Assembly (NCBI RefSeq): GCF_020523825.1
Contig: NZ_JAJALK010000004.1
Location: 124,001 to 188,000, forward strand
DNA length: 64,000 bases
Reading direction: 5' to 3'
DNA from: Methylobacterium brachiatum
Lineage (GTDB): Bacteria; Pseudomonadota; Alphaproteobacteria; Rhizobiales; Beijerinckiaceae
Positions within the stretch are counted from its first letter, which is position 1; each line of letters starts with the position of its first letter. The translations under genes were made by a program, and so were the position numbers. Shown one piece after another: positions 1 to 9,240 of the stretch. Under the pieces are notes generated by a model. That model searched no databases and was not told the DNA's origin. It saw only the letters and a program-made list of their open reading frames with translations.

Positions 1-233
1 GGGGCGCGGTTCCGGGCGGACGGGTTTGGGGGCGGACATGGCTCGGCGACTCGGATGCGCGGGCGGGAGTTTCGTTTGTCGGGTCCGTCTACAGCATTTC
101 CTCCTTGGGTGAAGCCGGAGGGGCGGGGCTGCACCTCGAGGTTTAAGTGCCTGCCGGGATTGGACACGCCCTGGTTGGTCGGGGGAGCTTCGCTATGTTC
201 CCCCGGATCCCGCTTGCGACAAGGACGGATCCC

Positions 234-527
234 ATGCCCCTCACACGCTACCTGGATGGCGGCGCCCATATCCTGCCTGCCGACGACAGCCTGATCCGGT
301 TCGCCATGACCAACGGCGAGCGGGTGATCGGGATCGACGTGCCGATCCCGGTGCTGCGCCAGCATTTCGGCGGGGCCGACCTCGCCCCCCTCGACCTGTT
401 CGCAAAAAATCAGGCGGCGATCGAGGCGGCCGCCAGCGCCGCCTACGACAAGACCGCGACGCCCAACGACCTCCTCGACATGGGCCCGGAGGATTTCGCC
501 ACGCCGCCGGGCGCGGCCACGCTCTGA
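234..527 (+). CDS. DUF1488-like small protein
   Basis: A 97-residue soluble protein with no signal peptide or membrane segment. The central part (LIRFAMTNGERVIGIDVPIPVL) resembles the DUF1488 family, whose members are short and of unknown function; this match is from memory. I chose the ATG at 234 because an AAGGACGG stretch lies just upstream and the more upstream in-frame start adds low-complexity sequence. It stands alone in a run of small same-strand ORFs. The function is unknown. Confidence 0.6.
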   Translation: MPLTRYLDGGAHILPADDSLIRFAMTNGERVIGIDVPIPVLRQHFGGADLAPLDLFAKNQAAIEAAASAAYDKTATPNDLLDMGPEDFATPPGAATL

Positions 528-653
528 GGCGGAAGGTCCCGCCCCGCGGCGACGCGCAAATGCCGCGGGGCACTCGCCACGTTTCGGCCTGTTGATCCGG
601 AGAAGGGGCCGCGTCGGGCGCGTCGCGCCCCGCATGCCCCTGGACGGATCCAT

Positions 654-821
654 ATGCCCGGTGACCTGATCCCCTGCAGCCTGTTCCTGATCGGGATCCT
701 CACCTCCGTGGCCGCGGATTGCCGGATGCGCCGGGCCGAGGCCTCGGCCTGGTCGAACGGCTGCATCACCGCCGTCGGGGCCGCCATGGTGTTCGTCGCC
801 TGCGCCGTCGCGATCCGCTGA
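654..821 (+). CDS. Small membrane protein, unknown function
   Basis: A 55-residue ORF starting at ATG 654 and ending at TGA 819-821. The translation has two hydrophobic stretches (about residues 8-20 and 37-54) separated by a short basic loop (RMRRAEASAW), so it looks like a two-helix inner-membrane miniprotein. The leader GGACGGATC sits directly before the start, as it does for two neighbouring small ORFs. I recognise no family. Confidence 0.4.
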   Translation: MPGDLIPCSLFLIGILTSVAADCRMRRAEASAWSNGCITAVGAAMVFVACAVAIR

Positions 822-946
822 TCGCCCCGGAAGCCACAACCCGCGTCCCGGATGGGCCTCCGGAGGAACCTGCGGCCCCGATACGCACTTCCCCAGCCGT
901 GATCCTGGGCCGCATTCCGTGGTGCGGCCGGCTCGGTGAGGTTTCC

Positions 947-1126
947 ATGATTTCGATCCAGGCGATCGTCGGCTGCGCGCTCGTCCTGTCCGGGCTCTGC
1001 GTCGAGAATCTCGCGAGCCGGAGCTGGCGGGGCGGTGTCCGTGCCGACCGGCTCGACGCCCGCGCCGCCCTGGCGCTCGGGCTCCCGGCCCTCGGTCTGG
1101 CCTTGATGGCGGCCCCGATCGCCTGA
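947..1126 (+). CDS. Small membrane protein, unknown function
   Basis: A 59-residue ORF read from ATG 947, with GGTGAGG upstream as a plausible ribosome binding site. It has a hydrophobic N-terminal segment (residues 3-17), a basic middle and a second hydrophobic segment at the C-terminus. It resembles the preceding small ORF in size and layout but not clearly in sequence. No family recognised. Confidence 0.4.
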   Translation: MISIQAIVGCALVLSGLCVENLASRSWRGGVRADRLDARAALALGLPALGLALMAAPIA

Positions 1127-1215
1127 GCCGGGCTGAACCCCGGGGACGTGCCTCGGCGCACCGCGAAGCGTGGCTGATCGACCTAGATCCCGTCATCGAG
1201 AAACGAGGACGGATC

Positions 1216-1422
1216 ATGGACTTCATCGTTGGTGTCATCCTGGAAGGCGCGGCCTGGGCCGCGCACGCGGCCCTCGAAGGCGTGCTGCAGGCCGTGCCCG
1301 CCCAGACCGGCCTCGAGCTGACCGGTTCCGCGGTGGAAGCCGTGGTGACGGCGACGGGCGACGTTCTCGGGCCCACCGGGACGGCCCCTGCCGCGGCGCC
1401 CGCGCGGAGCGACGCGCCGTAG
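1216..1422 (+). CDS. Small hypothetical protein
   Basis: A 68-residue Ala/Val-rich ORF that starts at ATG 1216, directly after GAGGACGGATC. The first 35 residues are amphipathic to hydrophobic and the tail is Ala/Pro-rich. It could be a small membrane-associated protein. No family recognised; it is called mainly from its leader and position. Confidence 0.4.
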   Translation: MDFIVGVILEGAAWAAHAALEGVLQAVPAQTGLELTGSAVEAVVTATGDVLGPTGTAPAAAPARSDAP

Positions 1423-1633
1423 GGCGATCCGCGGAGCGCAGGCCCGAGGCCGGACAGGCCGGACCAGGCCGCGCGGACTGGGCATTCTTGCACCGGTCCC
1501 TGCGTTGACGCTCGTCCCCTTGAGCATTACCTCCCGGTCTCGCTGGCCGCGTCGGGCGAGTGCGGCGCGTCACGCGATCCCGCGCTTCCCTGCCGCGGAC
1601 CGGGATCGCCGACACACGGTCGTCAAGTCCCGC

Positions 1634-2839
1634 ATGGATACCCAACCCGAGACCGCGCTGCGGCCGGACCCGATCGACGAGACGGCCGGGCGCCTGGCGG
1701 AGCCGTCGCAGGCGCTCGACCCCAAGAGCCTGGTCATGCGCTTCGGCGCGGACACGCCGCTTCTGACCGATGCCGGCGTCGAGCTCGCCCCCTTCCAGAT
1801 CGCCTATCAGACCGCCGGTACCCTGAACGCCGCGGGCACCAACGCGGTGCTGATCTGCCACGCGCTCACCGGCGACCAGTATTTCGCCCATCCGCATCCG
1901 GTCACCGGCAAGCCCGGCTGGTGGGAGACCCTGGTCGGCCCCGGCAAGCCGGTGGACACCGACCGCTACTTTGTCGTCTGCTCGAACGTGATCGGGTCCT
2001 GCATGGGCTCCACCGGCCCGGCCTCGATCGATCCCGCCACCGGGCGGCCCTACGGGCTGAACTTCCCGCTGGTGACGATCCGCGACATGGTCCGGGCCCA
2101 GGCGATGCTGCTGGAGCGGCTCGGCGTGCGCGACCTATTCCTCTGCATCGGCGGCTCGATGGGTGGGATGCAGGTGCTGCAATGGGCGGCCCTGTACCCC
2201 GACCGGGTCTTCGCCGCGATGCCGATCGCCACCGGCCCGCGCCACTCGGCCCAGAACATCGCATTCCACGAGGTCGGCCGGCAGGCGATCATGGCCGATC
2301 CGGCCTGGGCCGACGGGCGCTACCTCGAGGAGGGCACGCGGCCGTCCAAGGGGCTCGGCGTCGCCCGGATGGGCGCGCACATCACCTACCTGTCCGAGCC
2401 GGCTTTGCACCGGAAGTTCGGCCGGCGGTTCCAGGGCGGCTCGGCGCCGACCTTCTCGTTCAACGCCGATTTCCAGATCGAGAGCTACCTGCGCCACCAG
2501 GGCCTCAGCTTCGTCGAGCGGTTCGACGCCAACGCCTATCTCTACCTGACCCGGGCGATGGATTACTTCGACCTCGCCGAGGACCATGGCGGCGCGCTGG
2601 CCAACGCCTTCCGGGGCATCAAGACCCGGTTCTGCGTGATCTCGTTCACCTCCGACTGGCTGTTCCCCACCGCCGATTCCCGGGTGATCGTGCACGCGCT
2701 GAACGCCGCCGCGGCGCCGGTCGCCTTCGTGGAGGTCGAGACCGACAAGGGCCACGACGCCTTCCTGCTCGACGAGCCGGCGATGTTCTCCGCCGCCCGC
2801 GGCTTCATCGACGCCGCCGCCCGGGCCCGCGGCCTGTGA
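1634..2839 (+). CDS. metX: Homoserine O-acetyltransferase MetX
   Basis: A 401-residue alpha/beta hydrolase-fold acyltransferase that transfers an acyl group from acyl-CoA to homoserine at the start of methionine synthesis. The nucleophile elbow GGSMGG places Ser175. The acid and base are Asp341 (FTSDWLFPT) and His374 (KGHDAF), all in the expected order and spacing for the MetX family. I chose ATG 1634 because the longer upstream frame adds a basic, unrelated stretch. The stop overlaps the GTG of metW (GTGA), so the two are translationally coupled. Whether acetyl- or succinyl-CoA is used cannot be read from the sequence. Confidence 0.95.
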   Translation: MDTQPETALRPDPIDETAGRLAEPSQALDPKSLVMRFGADTPLLTDAGVELAPFQIAYQTAGTLNAAGTNAVLICHALTGDQYFAHPHPVTGKPGWWETLVGPGKPVDTDRYFVVCSNVIGSCMGSTGPASIDPATGRPYGLNFPLVTIRDMVRAQAMLLERLGVRDLFLCIGGSMGGMQVLQWAALYPDRVFAAMPIATGPRHSAQNIAFHEVGRQAIMADPAWADGRYLEEGTRPSKGLGVARMGAHITYLSEPALHRKFGRRFQGGSAPTFSFNADFQIESYLRHQGLSFVERFDANAYLYLTRAMDYFDLAEDHGGALANAFRGIKTRFCVISFTSDWLFPTADSRVIVHALNAAAAPVAFVEVETDKGHDAFLLDEPAMFSAARGFIDAAARARGL

Positions 2840-3525
2840 GCAACCCCACCCTCCGCCGCACCCACGGCGCGCCCTGGGACACCACGGACGCTCTGCCCCG
2901 CACCGCCGAGGGCAACGGCGCCCGGGTCGATCACATCGTCGTCCTGGGCCTCGTGCCGCCGAGCGCCCGGGTGCTTGATATCGGCTGCGGCGACGGCTCG
3001 CTGCTGGCGCTGCTGCGCGACCGGCGCGGCATCGACGGCCGGGGCATCGAGCTGTCGCGCGACGGGGTGAATGCCTGCCTGGCCCGGGGCCTGTCGGTGA
3101 TCCAGGGCGACGCCGACACCGACCTGGCGAACTATCCCGACGACGCCTTCGACGTGGTCGTGCTGTCCCAGACCATCCAGGCGACCCGCAATCCCCGGAT
3201 CGTGCTGGAGCACCTGCTGCGCATCGGCCGGCAGGTGATCATCTCGTTCCCGAATTTCGGGCATTGGCGAGTCCGGTCGGAGCTCGCCCTGCGCGGCCGG
3301 ATGCCGGTCACCGAGATCATGCCGGATGCCTGGTGGGAGACCCCCAACATCCACCATTGCACGATCCGGGACTTCGTCGGCCTGTGCCGCCTGATCGGCG
3401 CCCGGATCGAGACCGCCACGGCGCTCGACGCCAGCGGCCGGCCGATGCGCTTCTCCATGCCCTGGTGGGTCTGGAACCTTTTCGGCGCGCAGGGCGTGTT
3501 CCTGCTCCGGCGCGGGGCGGATTAG
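2836..3525 (+). CDS. metW: Methionine biosynthesis protein MetW
   Basis: A 229-residue class I methyltransferase-like protein. The SAM-binding motif I is [12 protein letters not shown] near residue 48, followed by the MetW-typical QTIQATRNP and ISFPNFGHW stretches. MetW is commonly encoded next to metX in proteobacteria and is thought to support homoserine acylation. It starts at GTG 2836 inside the metX stop. At its 3' end the TAG overlaps by four bases with the TAA of the convergent histidine kinase gene (TTAG at 3522-3525). Confidence 0.93.
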   Translation: MSNPTLRRTHGAPWDTTDALPRTAEGNGARVDHIVVLGLVPPSARVLDIGCGDGSLLALLRDRRGIDGRGIELSRDGVNACLARGLSVIQGDADTDLANYPDDAFDVVVLSQTIQATRNPRIVLEHLLRIGRQVIISFPNFGHWRVRSELALRGRMPVTEIMPDAWWETPNIHHCTIRDFVGLCRLIGARIETATALDASGRPMRFSMPWWVWNLFGAQGVFLLRRGAD

Positions 3526-4886
3526 CGCCCCGGCTTTCCGGCCTCCGCCGATTCCGTCCAGGTCAGCGCGGCCCGCAGCCCGCCCCGCTCCGAGCGCCCG
3601 AAGGCGAGCTGGGCGCCCGCGGCCTCGGCGACGTCCCGGGCGATGGCGATGCCGAAGCCGGTGCCCGGGCGGCTCTCGTCCCAGCGCTGGCCGCGGCCGA
3701 TCCCGGCGATCGCCGCGTCGCTCATGCCGGGACCATCGTCCTCGACGGTGAGCCGCGAGCCCCCGGGCCCCGTGATCCCGGCCACCCGGACCCGCCGGTG
3801 CGCCCACTTGCGGGCATTGTCGAGGAGGTTGCCCAGGACCTCCATCAGCTCGCCCTCGTCGCCCGGATAGGCGAGCCCGTCCGGCACGGCCACCTCCCAG
3901 GCCAGCGAATCCCCCTCCGGCAGCCGCTGCATAGTGGCGACCAGGCGCTCGGCCACCGGGGCGACCCGGCAGGTCCGCCGCCGCAGGTCGCCGGCCGCCG
4001 CGATCCGGGCCCGGGCGAGCGCGCGCTCGACCTGGCCCGCCATCGCCCGGGCCTGCTCGGCGATCTCCCCCGACAGGCCGGGATCGGCCGGCCCGGTCCG
4101 GCGCGCCAGGGCGTCGAGCACCGCGAGCGGGGTCTTGAGGCCGTGGGCCATGTCGGCGGCCGCGGCCCGGGCCCGGACCAGGGCGCGCTCCTGCGCGTCG
4201 AGCAGGCGGTTGAGGTCGGTAACCAGCGGCCGGACCTCGTCGGGGAACTGCTCCGGCAGCCGGGTCCGCGTCCCGGCATGGACGGCGCCGAGATCCTGCT
4301 GCAGCACCCGGAACGGCGCCAAAGCCCGGTGCACGAACAGCCATAGGGCCAGGGTCAGCACCACGAACAGGGCGGCCAGCGCCGGGACCAGCAGGCGCAG
4401 GAACGTGGCTCGGCTGGCGGCCAGGCCGCGCCGGTCCTCGGCCACGATCACCCGCAGCCCGGTCTCGGCGCCGCGCGGGCCGATCTCGACGGGGCGGATG
4501 ACGGCGATCAGCCGGCCGCCATCCGGGCCGGTGGCCTCGACGGTTGCGGGGGCGTCGCCGGCGCCCGGCCCCAGGTCGAGGCGCTTGTCCCAGAGCGAGC
4601 GCGAGCGCAGGACCTCGCTTCCCGCCTCGACCTGCCAGTACAGGCCGCCATAGGGCGTGGAGAACCGCGAGTCCGGCGGCTCCCGGGAGACGGTCGGGCG
4701 CCCGTCCGGCGCGATCCCGACCCGTCCGGCGATCAGCTTGGCGGTCCGGTCGAGCTCGTCGGCGGTGCGGGCATCGAGCACCTGGTCGAGGATCAGGGTG
4801 AGGCCGATGCCGGCGAGCAGCAGGGCGAGCGCGATCAGCGCCGCCGCCGCGAGCCCCAGCCGCAGCCGCAGGGAGTCGCGCCTCAC
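3522..4886 (-). CDS. PhoQ-like sensor histidine kinase
   Basis: A 454-residue inner-membrane kinase. Transmembrane helices lie at about residues 11-34 and 161-186 around a periplasmic sensor of about 125 residues. A HAMP-like linker follows, then a HisKA domain with the phosphorylated His248 (DMAHGLKTPL) and an ATPase domain with N-box NLLDNARKW (353-361), VEDDGPGMSD and GTGFGIAIA. It starts at a GTG overlapping the response regulator stop (GTGA), so the pair is co-translated. The signal is unknown; its PepSY-domain neighbour suggests an envelope stress, cation or peptide cue, which is inference. Confidence 0.93.
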   Translation of the reverse strand: MRRDSLRLRLGLAAAALIALALLLAGIGLTLILDQVLDARTADELDRTAKLIAGRVGIAPDGRPTVSREPPDSRFSTPYGGLYWQVEAGSEVLRSRSLWDKRLDLGPGAGDAPATVEATGPDGGRLIAVIRPVEIGPRGAETGLRVIVAEDRRGLAASRATFLRLLVPALAALFVVLTLALWLFVHRALAPFRVLQQDLGAVHAGTRTRLPEQFPDEVRPLVTDLNRLLDAQERALVRARAAAADMAHGLKTPLAVLDALARRTGPADPGLSGEIAEQARAMAGQVERALARARIAAAGDLRRRTCRVAPVAERLVATMQRLPEGDSLAWEVAVPDGLAYPGDEGELMEVLGNLLDNARKWAHRRVRVAGITGPGGSRLTVEDDGPGMSDAAIAGIGRGQRWDESRPGTGFGIAIARDVAEAAGAQLAFGRSERGGLRAALTWTESAEAGKPGR

Positions 4887-5545
4887 GGCGCGTCCGCGAC
4901 GCGGTAGCCCTGGCCCCGGCGGGTCTCGATCACCCCGGGCCCGAGCTTGCGGCGCAGGCGGGTCAGGAGCGCCTCCAGCGCGTTGGCCTCCCGCTCGGTG
5001 CCGACCCCGTGGAGATGGTCCAGAACCTCGCCCGCCGGCACGACCTGGGCCTGGCGGTGCAGCAGGAAGGCCAGGAGCCGGTATTCGAGGGCGGTCAACT
5101 CGGTCGCCCGGCCCGCGACGCTCACCGCCCGGCTGCGGGTGTCGAGTTCCACATCCCCGGCCCGCAGCACCGGCGAGGCGTGGCCGGCGGTGCGCCGCAG
5201 GATCGCCCGCAGGCGCGCGACCAGCTCCTCCATGCGGAACGGCTTGACGAGGTAATCGTCGGCGCCGGCATCGATGCCCTCGACCCGCTCGCGCCAGCCG
5301 TCCCGGGCGGTGAGGATCAGGACCGGCAGCGCCACTTCCGCCGCCCGCAGCCGGCGCAGCACGCCGAGCCCGTCGAGGCGCGGCAGGCCGAGATCGAGCA
5401 CCATCGCGTCGTAGGGCTCGGTCTCGGCGCGGAACCACGCGGCCTCGCCGTCCGCGACCACGTCGGCGACGTAACCGGCCTGTTCCAGCCCGGCTTTCAT
5501 GTCCGCGGCGATGCGCGGCTCGTCCTCGACCACTAGGACGCGCAC
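4883..5545 (-). CDS. OmpR/PhoP-family response regulator
   Basis: A 220-residue response regulator: receiver domain in residues 1-115 with acidic pocket EDE (7-9), phospho-acceptor Asp51 (VLDLGLP) and the switch Lys in VKPF. A winged-helix DNA-binding domain follows, ending in RRGQGYRVADAP, which is typical of OmpR/PhoP regulators. It lies in an operon, PepSY gene - regulator - kinase, with a 15 nt gap on the upstream side and a 4 nt overlap downstream. It is the cognate partner of the adjacent kinase by position. Confidence 0.95.
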   Translation of the reverse strand: MRVLVVEDEPRIAADMKAGLEQAGYVADVVADGEAAWFRAETEPYDAMVLDLGLPRLDGLGVLRRLRAAEVALPVLILTARDGWRERVEGIDAGADDYLVKPFRMEELVARLRAILRRTAGHASPVLRAGDVELDTRSRAVSVAGRATELTALEYRLLAFLLHRQAQVVPAGEVLDHLHGVGTEREANALEALLTRLRRKLGPGVIETRRGQGYRVADAP

Positions 5546-5560
5546 GGCCGGCTCCCGGTC

Positions 5561-5866
5561 TCAATCATCGTCGTCCTCGTCCAGGATCTTGAGCGAGCCG
5601 GCATCGACCTTGACGGAGCGGCGCTTCCCGTCGGCGCCGAGGATGCGCAGCTTGTACAGCCACTGCCCGTCGTCGCGCTTCAGATCGACCGCCACCACGT
5701 CCCCCGGCACCGCCGCGCGGGCGGCCCGCAGGACCTCGTCGAGGGGGCGGATCTCGCCCTTCTCCAGGGCGCGGCGGGCGCGGTCGGCATCCTCCGAGGC
5801 GCGTGCCGGCCAGGCCGCGCCGGCGAGCAGCAGGAGCGCGGCGCGGCGCGACGGGGGCTGGATCAT
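5561..5866 (-). CDS. PepSY-domain periplasmic protein
   Basis: A 101-residue protein with a predicted signal peptide (RRAALLLLAGAAWPARA) followed by one PepSY-type domain: EKGEIRPLDEVL, then DVVAVDLKRDDGQWLYKLRIL and VKVDAGSLKILDEDDDD. I start it at ATG 5866; an upstream in-frame start adds only ten basic residues. Small PepSY proteins are often encoded with PhoPQ-like systems and may modulate the sensor. The acidic C-terminal run is typical of this family. Confidence 0.85.
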   Translation of the reverse strand: MIQPPSRRAALLLLAGAAWPARASEDADRARRALEKGEIRPLDEVLRAARAAVPGDVVAVDLKRDDGQWLYKLRILGADGKRRSVKVDAGSLKILDEDDDD

Positions 5867-5950
5867 GCGGAGACGGGCTCGACCATGGCGGGGCAAGTGG
5901 GGTCCGAGCGCGCGAAATCATCCCGCGCCCGCACGGCATGACGCCCCCAG

Positions 5951-5980
5951 CCTGACGGGAGGCTGACAGGCGCCGTCAGG
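5951..5980. promoter_or_regulatory. Candidate response-regulator box, 11 bp period repeats
   Basis: CTGAC occurs at 5952-5956 and again at 5963-5967, exactly 11 bp apart, and its complement GTCAG follows at 5975-5979. OmpR/PhoP regulators usually bind direct repeats with about 11 bp period. The site lies about 85 bp upstream of the PepSY-regulator-kinase operon and also faces the divergent nuclease fragment. Autoregulation is inference. Confidence 0.35.
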
Positions 5981-6035
5981 GTCGCGGGGCCGGATCCGGT
6001 CAGAAGGCGGGCCGTCCTCTTGCGGAGTTGCCTCC

Positions 6036-6383
6036 ATGTCCCTGATCCTCGGTGCCCTCCTCGCCTGTGCCGCCGGCCTCGCCGGCATCGTGCTCTGCCC
6101 CGACGACTCCACCCGGCGCTCGCGGCTGCCACTGCTGGTAGCGTTCCTGCTGGGCAGCCTCGCCTGGCACGCCCCCGCCAGGGCGGCCGAGCCCCCGAGT
6201 GGCCCGGCCCGGGTGCTCGATGGCGGGACCGTCATGGTCGGCCCACACCGCGTCAGCCTCTACGGCATCGCGGCGCCCGATGCCGACCAGACCTGCTCGG
6301 ACGCCCAGAACCGGCCCTATCCGTGCGGCCTGGCGGTGCGCGATCGCGCGGAGCCGGCCTGCGCGGCCGCCGATCGGGCCTAA
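6036..6383 (+). pseudogene. Decayed thermonuclease-like (SNase) fragment
   Basis: A 115-residue ORF. An N-terminal membrane/export segment is followed by ARVLDGGTVMVGPHRVSLYGIAAPDADQTC, which clearly resembles the start of staphylococcal-nuclease-like proteins (family pattern VVDGDTV ... LxGIDAPE). The key acidic positions are changed (DGDT to DGGT, GIDAPE to GIAAPD) and the ORF stops about 60 residues into the domain, so the catalytic Glu and second Arg region is missing. I read it as a truncated, inactive remnant. A short secreted protein that still functions cannot be excluded. Confidence 0.5.
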
Positions 6384-6546
6384 GGCGGGCCGCGGCGGAT
6401 CGAAGCCGGATCTCAGGTGACCGCCACCGCCTCGGCATGGTCGGTGCCGCCGCGGCAAAGGCCGGCAGCCGTAGCAGCAGGGCCGAGGCCAGGACGAGCC
6501 CGATGGCGGCGCCGAGGAGCGGGCGGATGGTATCGCCAAGAACCAT
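6253..6546 (-). CDS. Possible small membrane protein (weak call)
   Basis: A 97-residue ORF on the minus strand, starting at ATG 6546 with GAGGACGGC directly upstream. The first 30 residues are a clean hydrophobic segment (TIRPLLGAAIGLVLASALLL), but the rest is Arg/Pro-rich and overlaps the nuclease fragment antisense, which suggests the frame is lost after about residue 35. It may be the 5' part of a broken small gene. Low confidence. Confidence 0.2.
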   Translation of the reverse strand: MVLGDTIRPLLGAAIGLVLASALLLRLPAFAAAAPTMPRRWRSPEIRLRSAAARLRPDRRPRRPAPRDRAPPGRTDRAGSGRPSRSGRHRAPRCRRG

Positions 6547-6829
6547 GCCGTCCTCGTGCGAGACCCGCTCTGCAAGACATGCGCGGCTTGATGGCACCGG
6601 CGTGTTCGCACCCGGTCGTGCTCAATGACGTGCGCCGTGGTTCCACAGCGTGCTCGACCGGTGCCACCAACCACCACAGCCCCGCCTTGAACCATAGCAC
6701 AAAGTACCATATTTTTCGGATCAACGGTTCGGGGACGCATGGGCCACACAGCGGCACAGGCAGACGCAAGCCGACGGGAGCAGGACATGAGACCATGCTG
6801 GAGCTGTCCGCACCCCGTGAAGCCGTCCT
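6384..6829. other. Intergenic region before toxin-antitoxin pair
   Basis: No convincing gene other than the weak minus-strand ORF that ends inside it. The part from 6685 to 6725 is clearly more AT-rich than its surroundings and holds the candidate promoter of the toxin-antitoxin pair. Confidence 0.5.
6687..6715 (+). promoter_or_regulatory. Candidate sigma70-type promoter of TA module
   Basis: TTGAAC at 6687-6692 and TATTTT at 6710-6715 are separated by 17 bp, which is ideal spacing. It lies in an AT-rich patch about 115 bp upstream of the toxin start and reads toward it. Type II modules are usually autorepressed from such a promoter; no operator was resolved. Confidence 0.4.
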
Positions 6830-7225
6830 ATGCGCATCTTCCTGCCGCTCGACTTTGCGAAACGGGCCGCGAAGCAGAAGGTGACCGACGACGATCTGCG
6901 CGAGGCGGTCGCCCGTGCCGAACGCGACCTGATCGATGCGCGACTCGGGCTGGCTCTGATCAAGCAGCGCATCCCGCGCGCCGGACAGGGCCGCTCCGGC
7001 GGCTTCCGCAGCATCATCGTCTACAAGCGCGGGACGATCGCAATCTTCCTGCACCTGTTCGCCAAGAATGCCAGGGCGAACCTGACCAAGACCGAGACGC
7101 AGGTGTTCCGCGACCTCGCAGCGACCCTCGCCAGCCTCAGCGACGAGGCGCTGGAACGGGTCGCCGCCGCGCAAAGCTGGAGACGGATCGACGATGGGAA
7201 GCGTGAAGACGCCATACCGCAGTGA
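6830..7225 (+). CDS. RelE/HigB-family toxin
   Basis: A 131-residue basic protein resembling the RelE/HigB-like family of ribosome-dependent or mRNA-cleaving toxins: the N-terminal LPLDFAKRAAKQKVTDDDL helix region, then SGGFRSIIVYKRGTIAIFLHLFAKN, which matches the family core strand pattern (GGxRxxxxY ... FLxxFxK). It is followed, with a 32 nt overlap, by an XRE-family antitoxin, so the order is toxin first as in higBA modules. The molecular target is inferred from the family only. Confidence 0.8.
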   Translation: MRIFLPLDFAKRAAKQKVTDDDLREAVARAERDLIDARLGLALIKQRIPRAGQGRSGGFRSIIVYKRGTIAIFLHLFAKNARANLTKTETQVFRDLAATLASLSDEALERVAAAQSWRRIDDGKREDAIPQ

Positions 7226-7520
7226 TGCGCTCAGGTCGGCGCACCGGATCGCCCAGGATCTCCACGCCGCCGGCGCCATCGACAAGGCGACGATGCGCCG
7301 GTTCGACGTGTCGTGCCTGACGCCGGTCGAGGAGCTCAGGCCGGAGGCGATCCGCGCCATCCGCGAGACCGCGCAGATGAGCCAGGCGATCTTCGCCATG
7401 GCCCTCAACGTGACCACGTCGCTGGTCAGCAAATGGGAGCGGGGTGAGAAGAAGCCCGGCGGCCCGTCGCTGAAGCTGCTCGCGCTTGCCAGCCGGAAGG
7501 GTATCGACGCCATCCTGTGA
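7194..7520 (+). CDS. HigA-like XRE-family antitoxin
   Basis: A 108-residue protein with a C-terminal helix-turn-helix: IRAIRETAQMSQAIFAMAL, then TTSLVSKWERGEKKPGG, the classic Cro/CI recognition helix pattern. The N-terminal part (residues 1-45) would neutralise the toxin. Its start overlaps the toxin gene by 32 nt, so production of the two is coupled. It is expected to repress its own promoter, as HigA proteins do. Confidence 0.82.
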   Translation: MGSVKTPYRSDALRSAHRIAQDLHAAGAIDKATMRRFDVSCLTPVEELRPEAIRAIRETAQMSQAIFAMALNVTTSLVSKWERGEKKPGGPSLKLLALASRKGIDAIL

Positions 7521-7657
7521 GGGGCAAGACCCCGCGATCGAGACTATAGGCCCCAGCCGTCGTGTTTACGAGGGCGGGAGGACGCATTGCGGCGGCGTCC
7601 GCATGGGTCTAGGCACCCGGCAACAGATCGCTCTTCGCGTCCGGAAGGACTTGCCCC

Positions 7658-8899
<1,242 letters not shown>

Positions 8900-8906
8900 G
8901 CTTTTT

Positions 8907-8990
8907 TAGAGCCTCTCACAAAACTCCCGCCGCACCGTCGCGTGCGAAGGGAGGGTTCCCGGGGACCTGGAGTTTTGTGACGTGCTCTTA
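8907..8990. repeat. 84 bp element with 21 bp inverted ends (MITE-like)
   Basis: The left end TAGAGC-CTC-TCACAAAACTCC and the complement of the right end AAGAGC-ACG-TCACAAAACTCC match at all but four positions across 21 bp. The centre is about 40 bp and noncoding. It begins 8 bp after the trpB stop, so it could act as a terminator hairpin or be a miniature inverted-repeat element. Confidence 0.6.
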
Positions 8991-9014
8991 GCCCCGCGCC
9001 TATCTCATCCACGA

Positions 9015-9090
9015 CCTCATCCTGAGGCGGCGCAGCGCAGCCCTCGAAGGAGCCCGCCTCCGGGGCCGCTGCGCGGCATCTTAGGATGGA
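9015..9090. repeat. Dispersed repeat family 1 (CTCATCCTGAGG)
   Basis: It starts with CCTCATCCTGAGG and GCCCTCGAAGG and closes with the diverged complement TTAGGATGGA. Related copies lie at 25839-25955, 41965-42038, 53537-53647 and 60571-60614. Confidence 0.75.
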
Positions 9091-9119
9091 GCGACGGTTT
9101 GGGAGGGCCGCAGCCTCAT

Positions 9120-9211
9120 CGTCATTGCGAGCGCAGCGAAGCAACCCAGTGAGGCGCCACGTCTTGAGATCGCGCGCGGCCCTGGGTCGCTTCGCTGCGC
9201 TCGCGACGACG
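9120..9211. repeat. Palindromic repeat (GTCATTGCGAGCGCAGCGAAGC)
   Basis: The left arm CGTCATTGCGAGCGCAGCGA and the right arm TCGCTTCGCTGCGCTCGCGA form a long imperfect palindrome around a non-conserved centre. A partial copy (CTACGCTCGCAATGACC) is seen near 41870-41886. Confidence 0.65.
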
Positions 9212-9240
9212 GCGCTCAGCCGAGACATCGCGGGCGCGCC

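Larger units (their letters stand above)
8900..9240. other. Repeat-filled intergenic region after trpB
   Basis: No gene. It holds, in order, an 84 bp element with near-perfect terminal inverted repeats, a copy of the CTCATCCTGAGG repeat and a GTCATTGCGAGCG-type palindromic repeat. Confidence 0.8.

Noticed and set aside
55..294. 79-codon plus-strand frame at the window start
   Set aside because: No leader, mixed composition, and it overlaps the better-supported gene at 234 in another frame. I see nothing else in bases 1-233.
3264..4346. Plus-strand open frame over the histidine kinase
   Set aside because: The kinase on the minus strand has complete motifs and a coupled start; the plus frame is Pro/Arg-rich and runs out of metW.
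6413..7513. 366-codon minus-strand frame across the toxin-antitoxin pair
   Set aside because: It is antisense to two overlapping plus-strand genes with clear family motifs, and has no recognisable domain.
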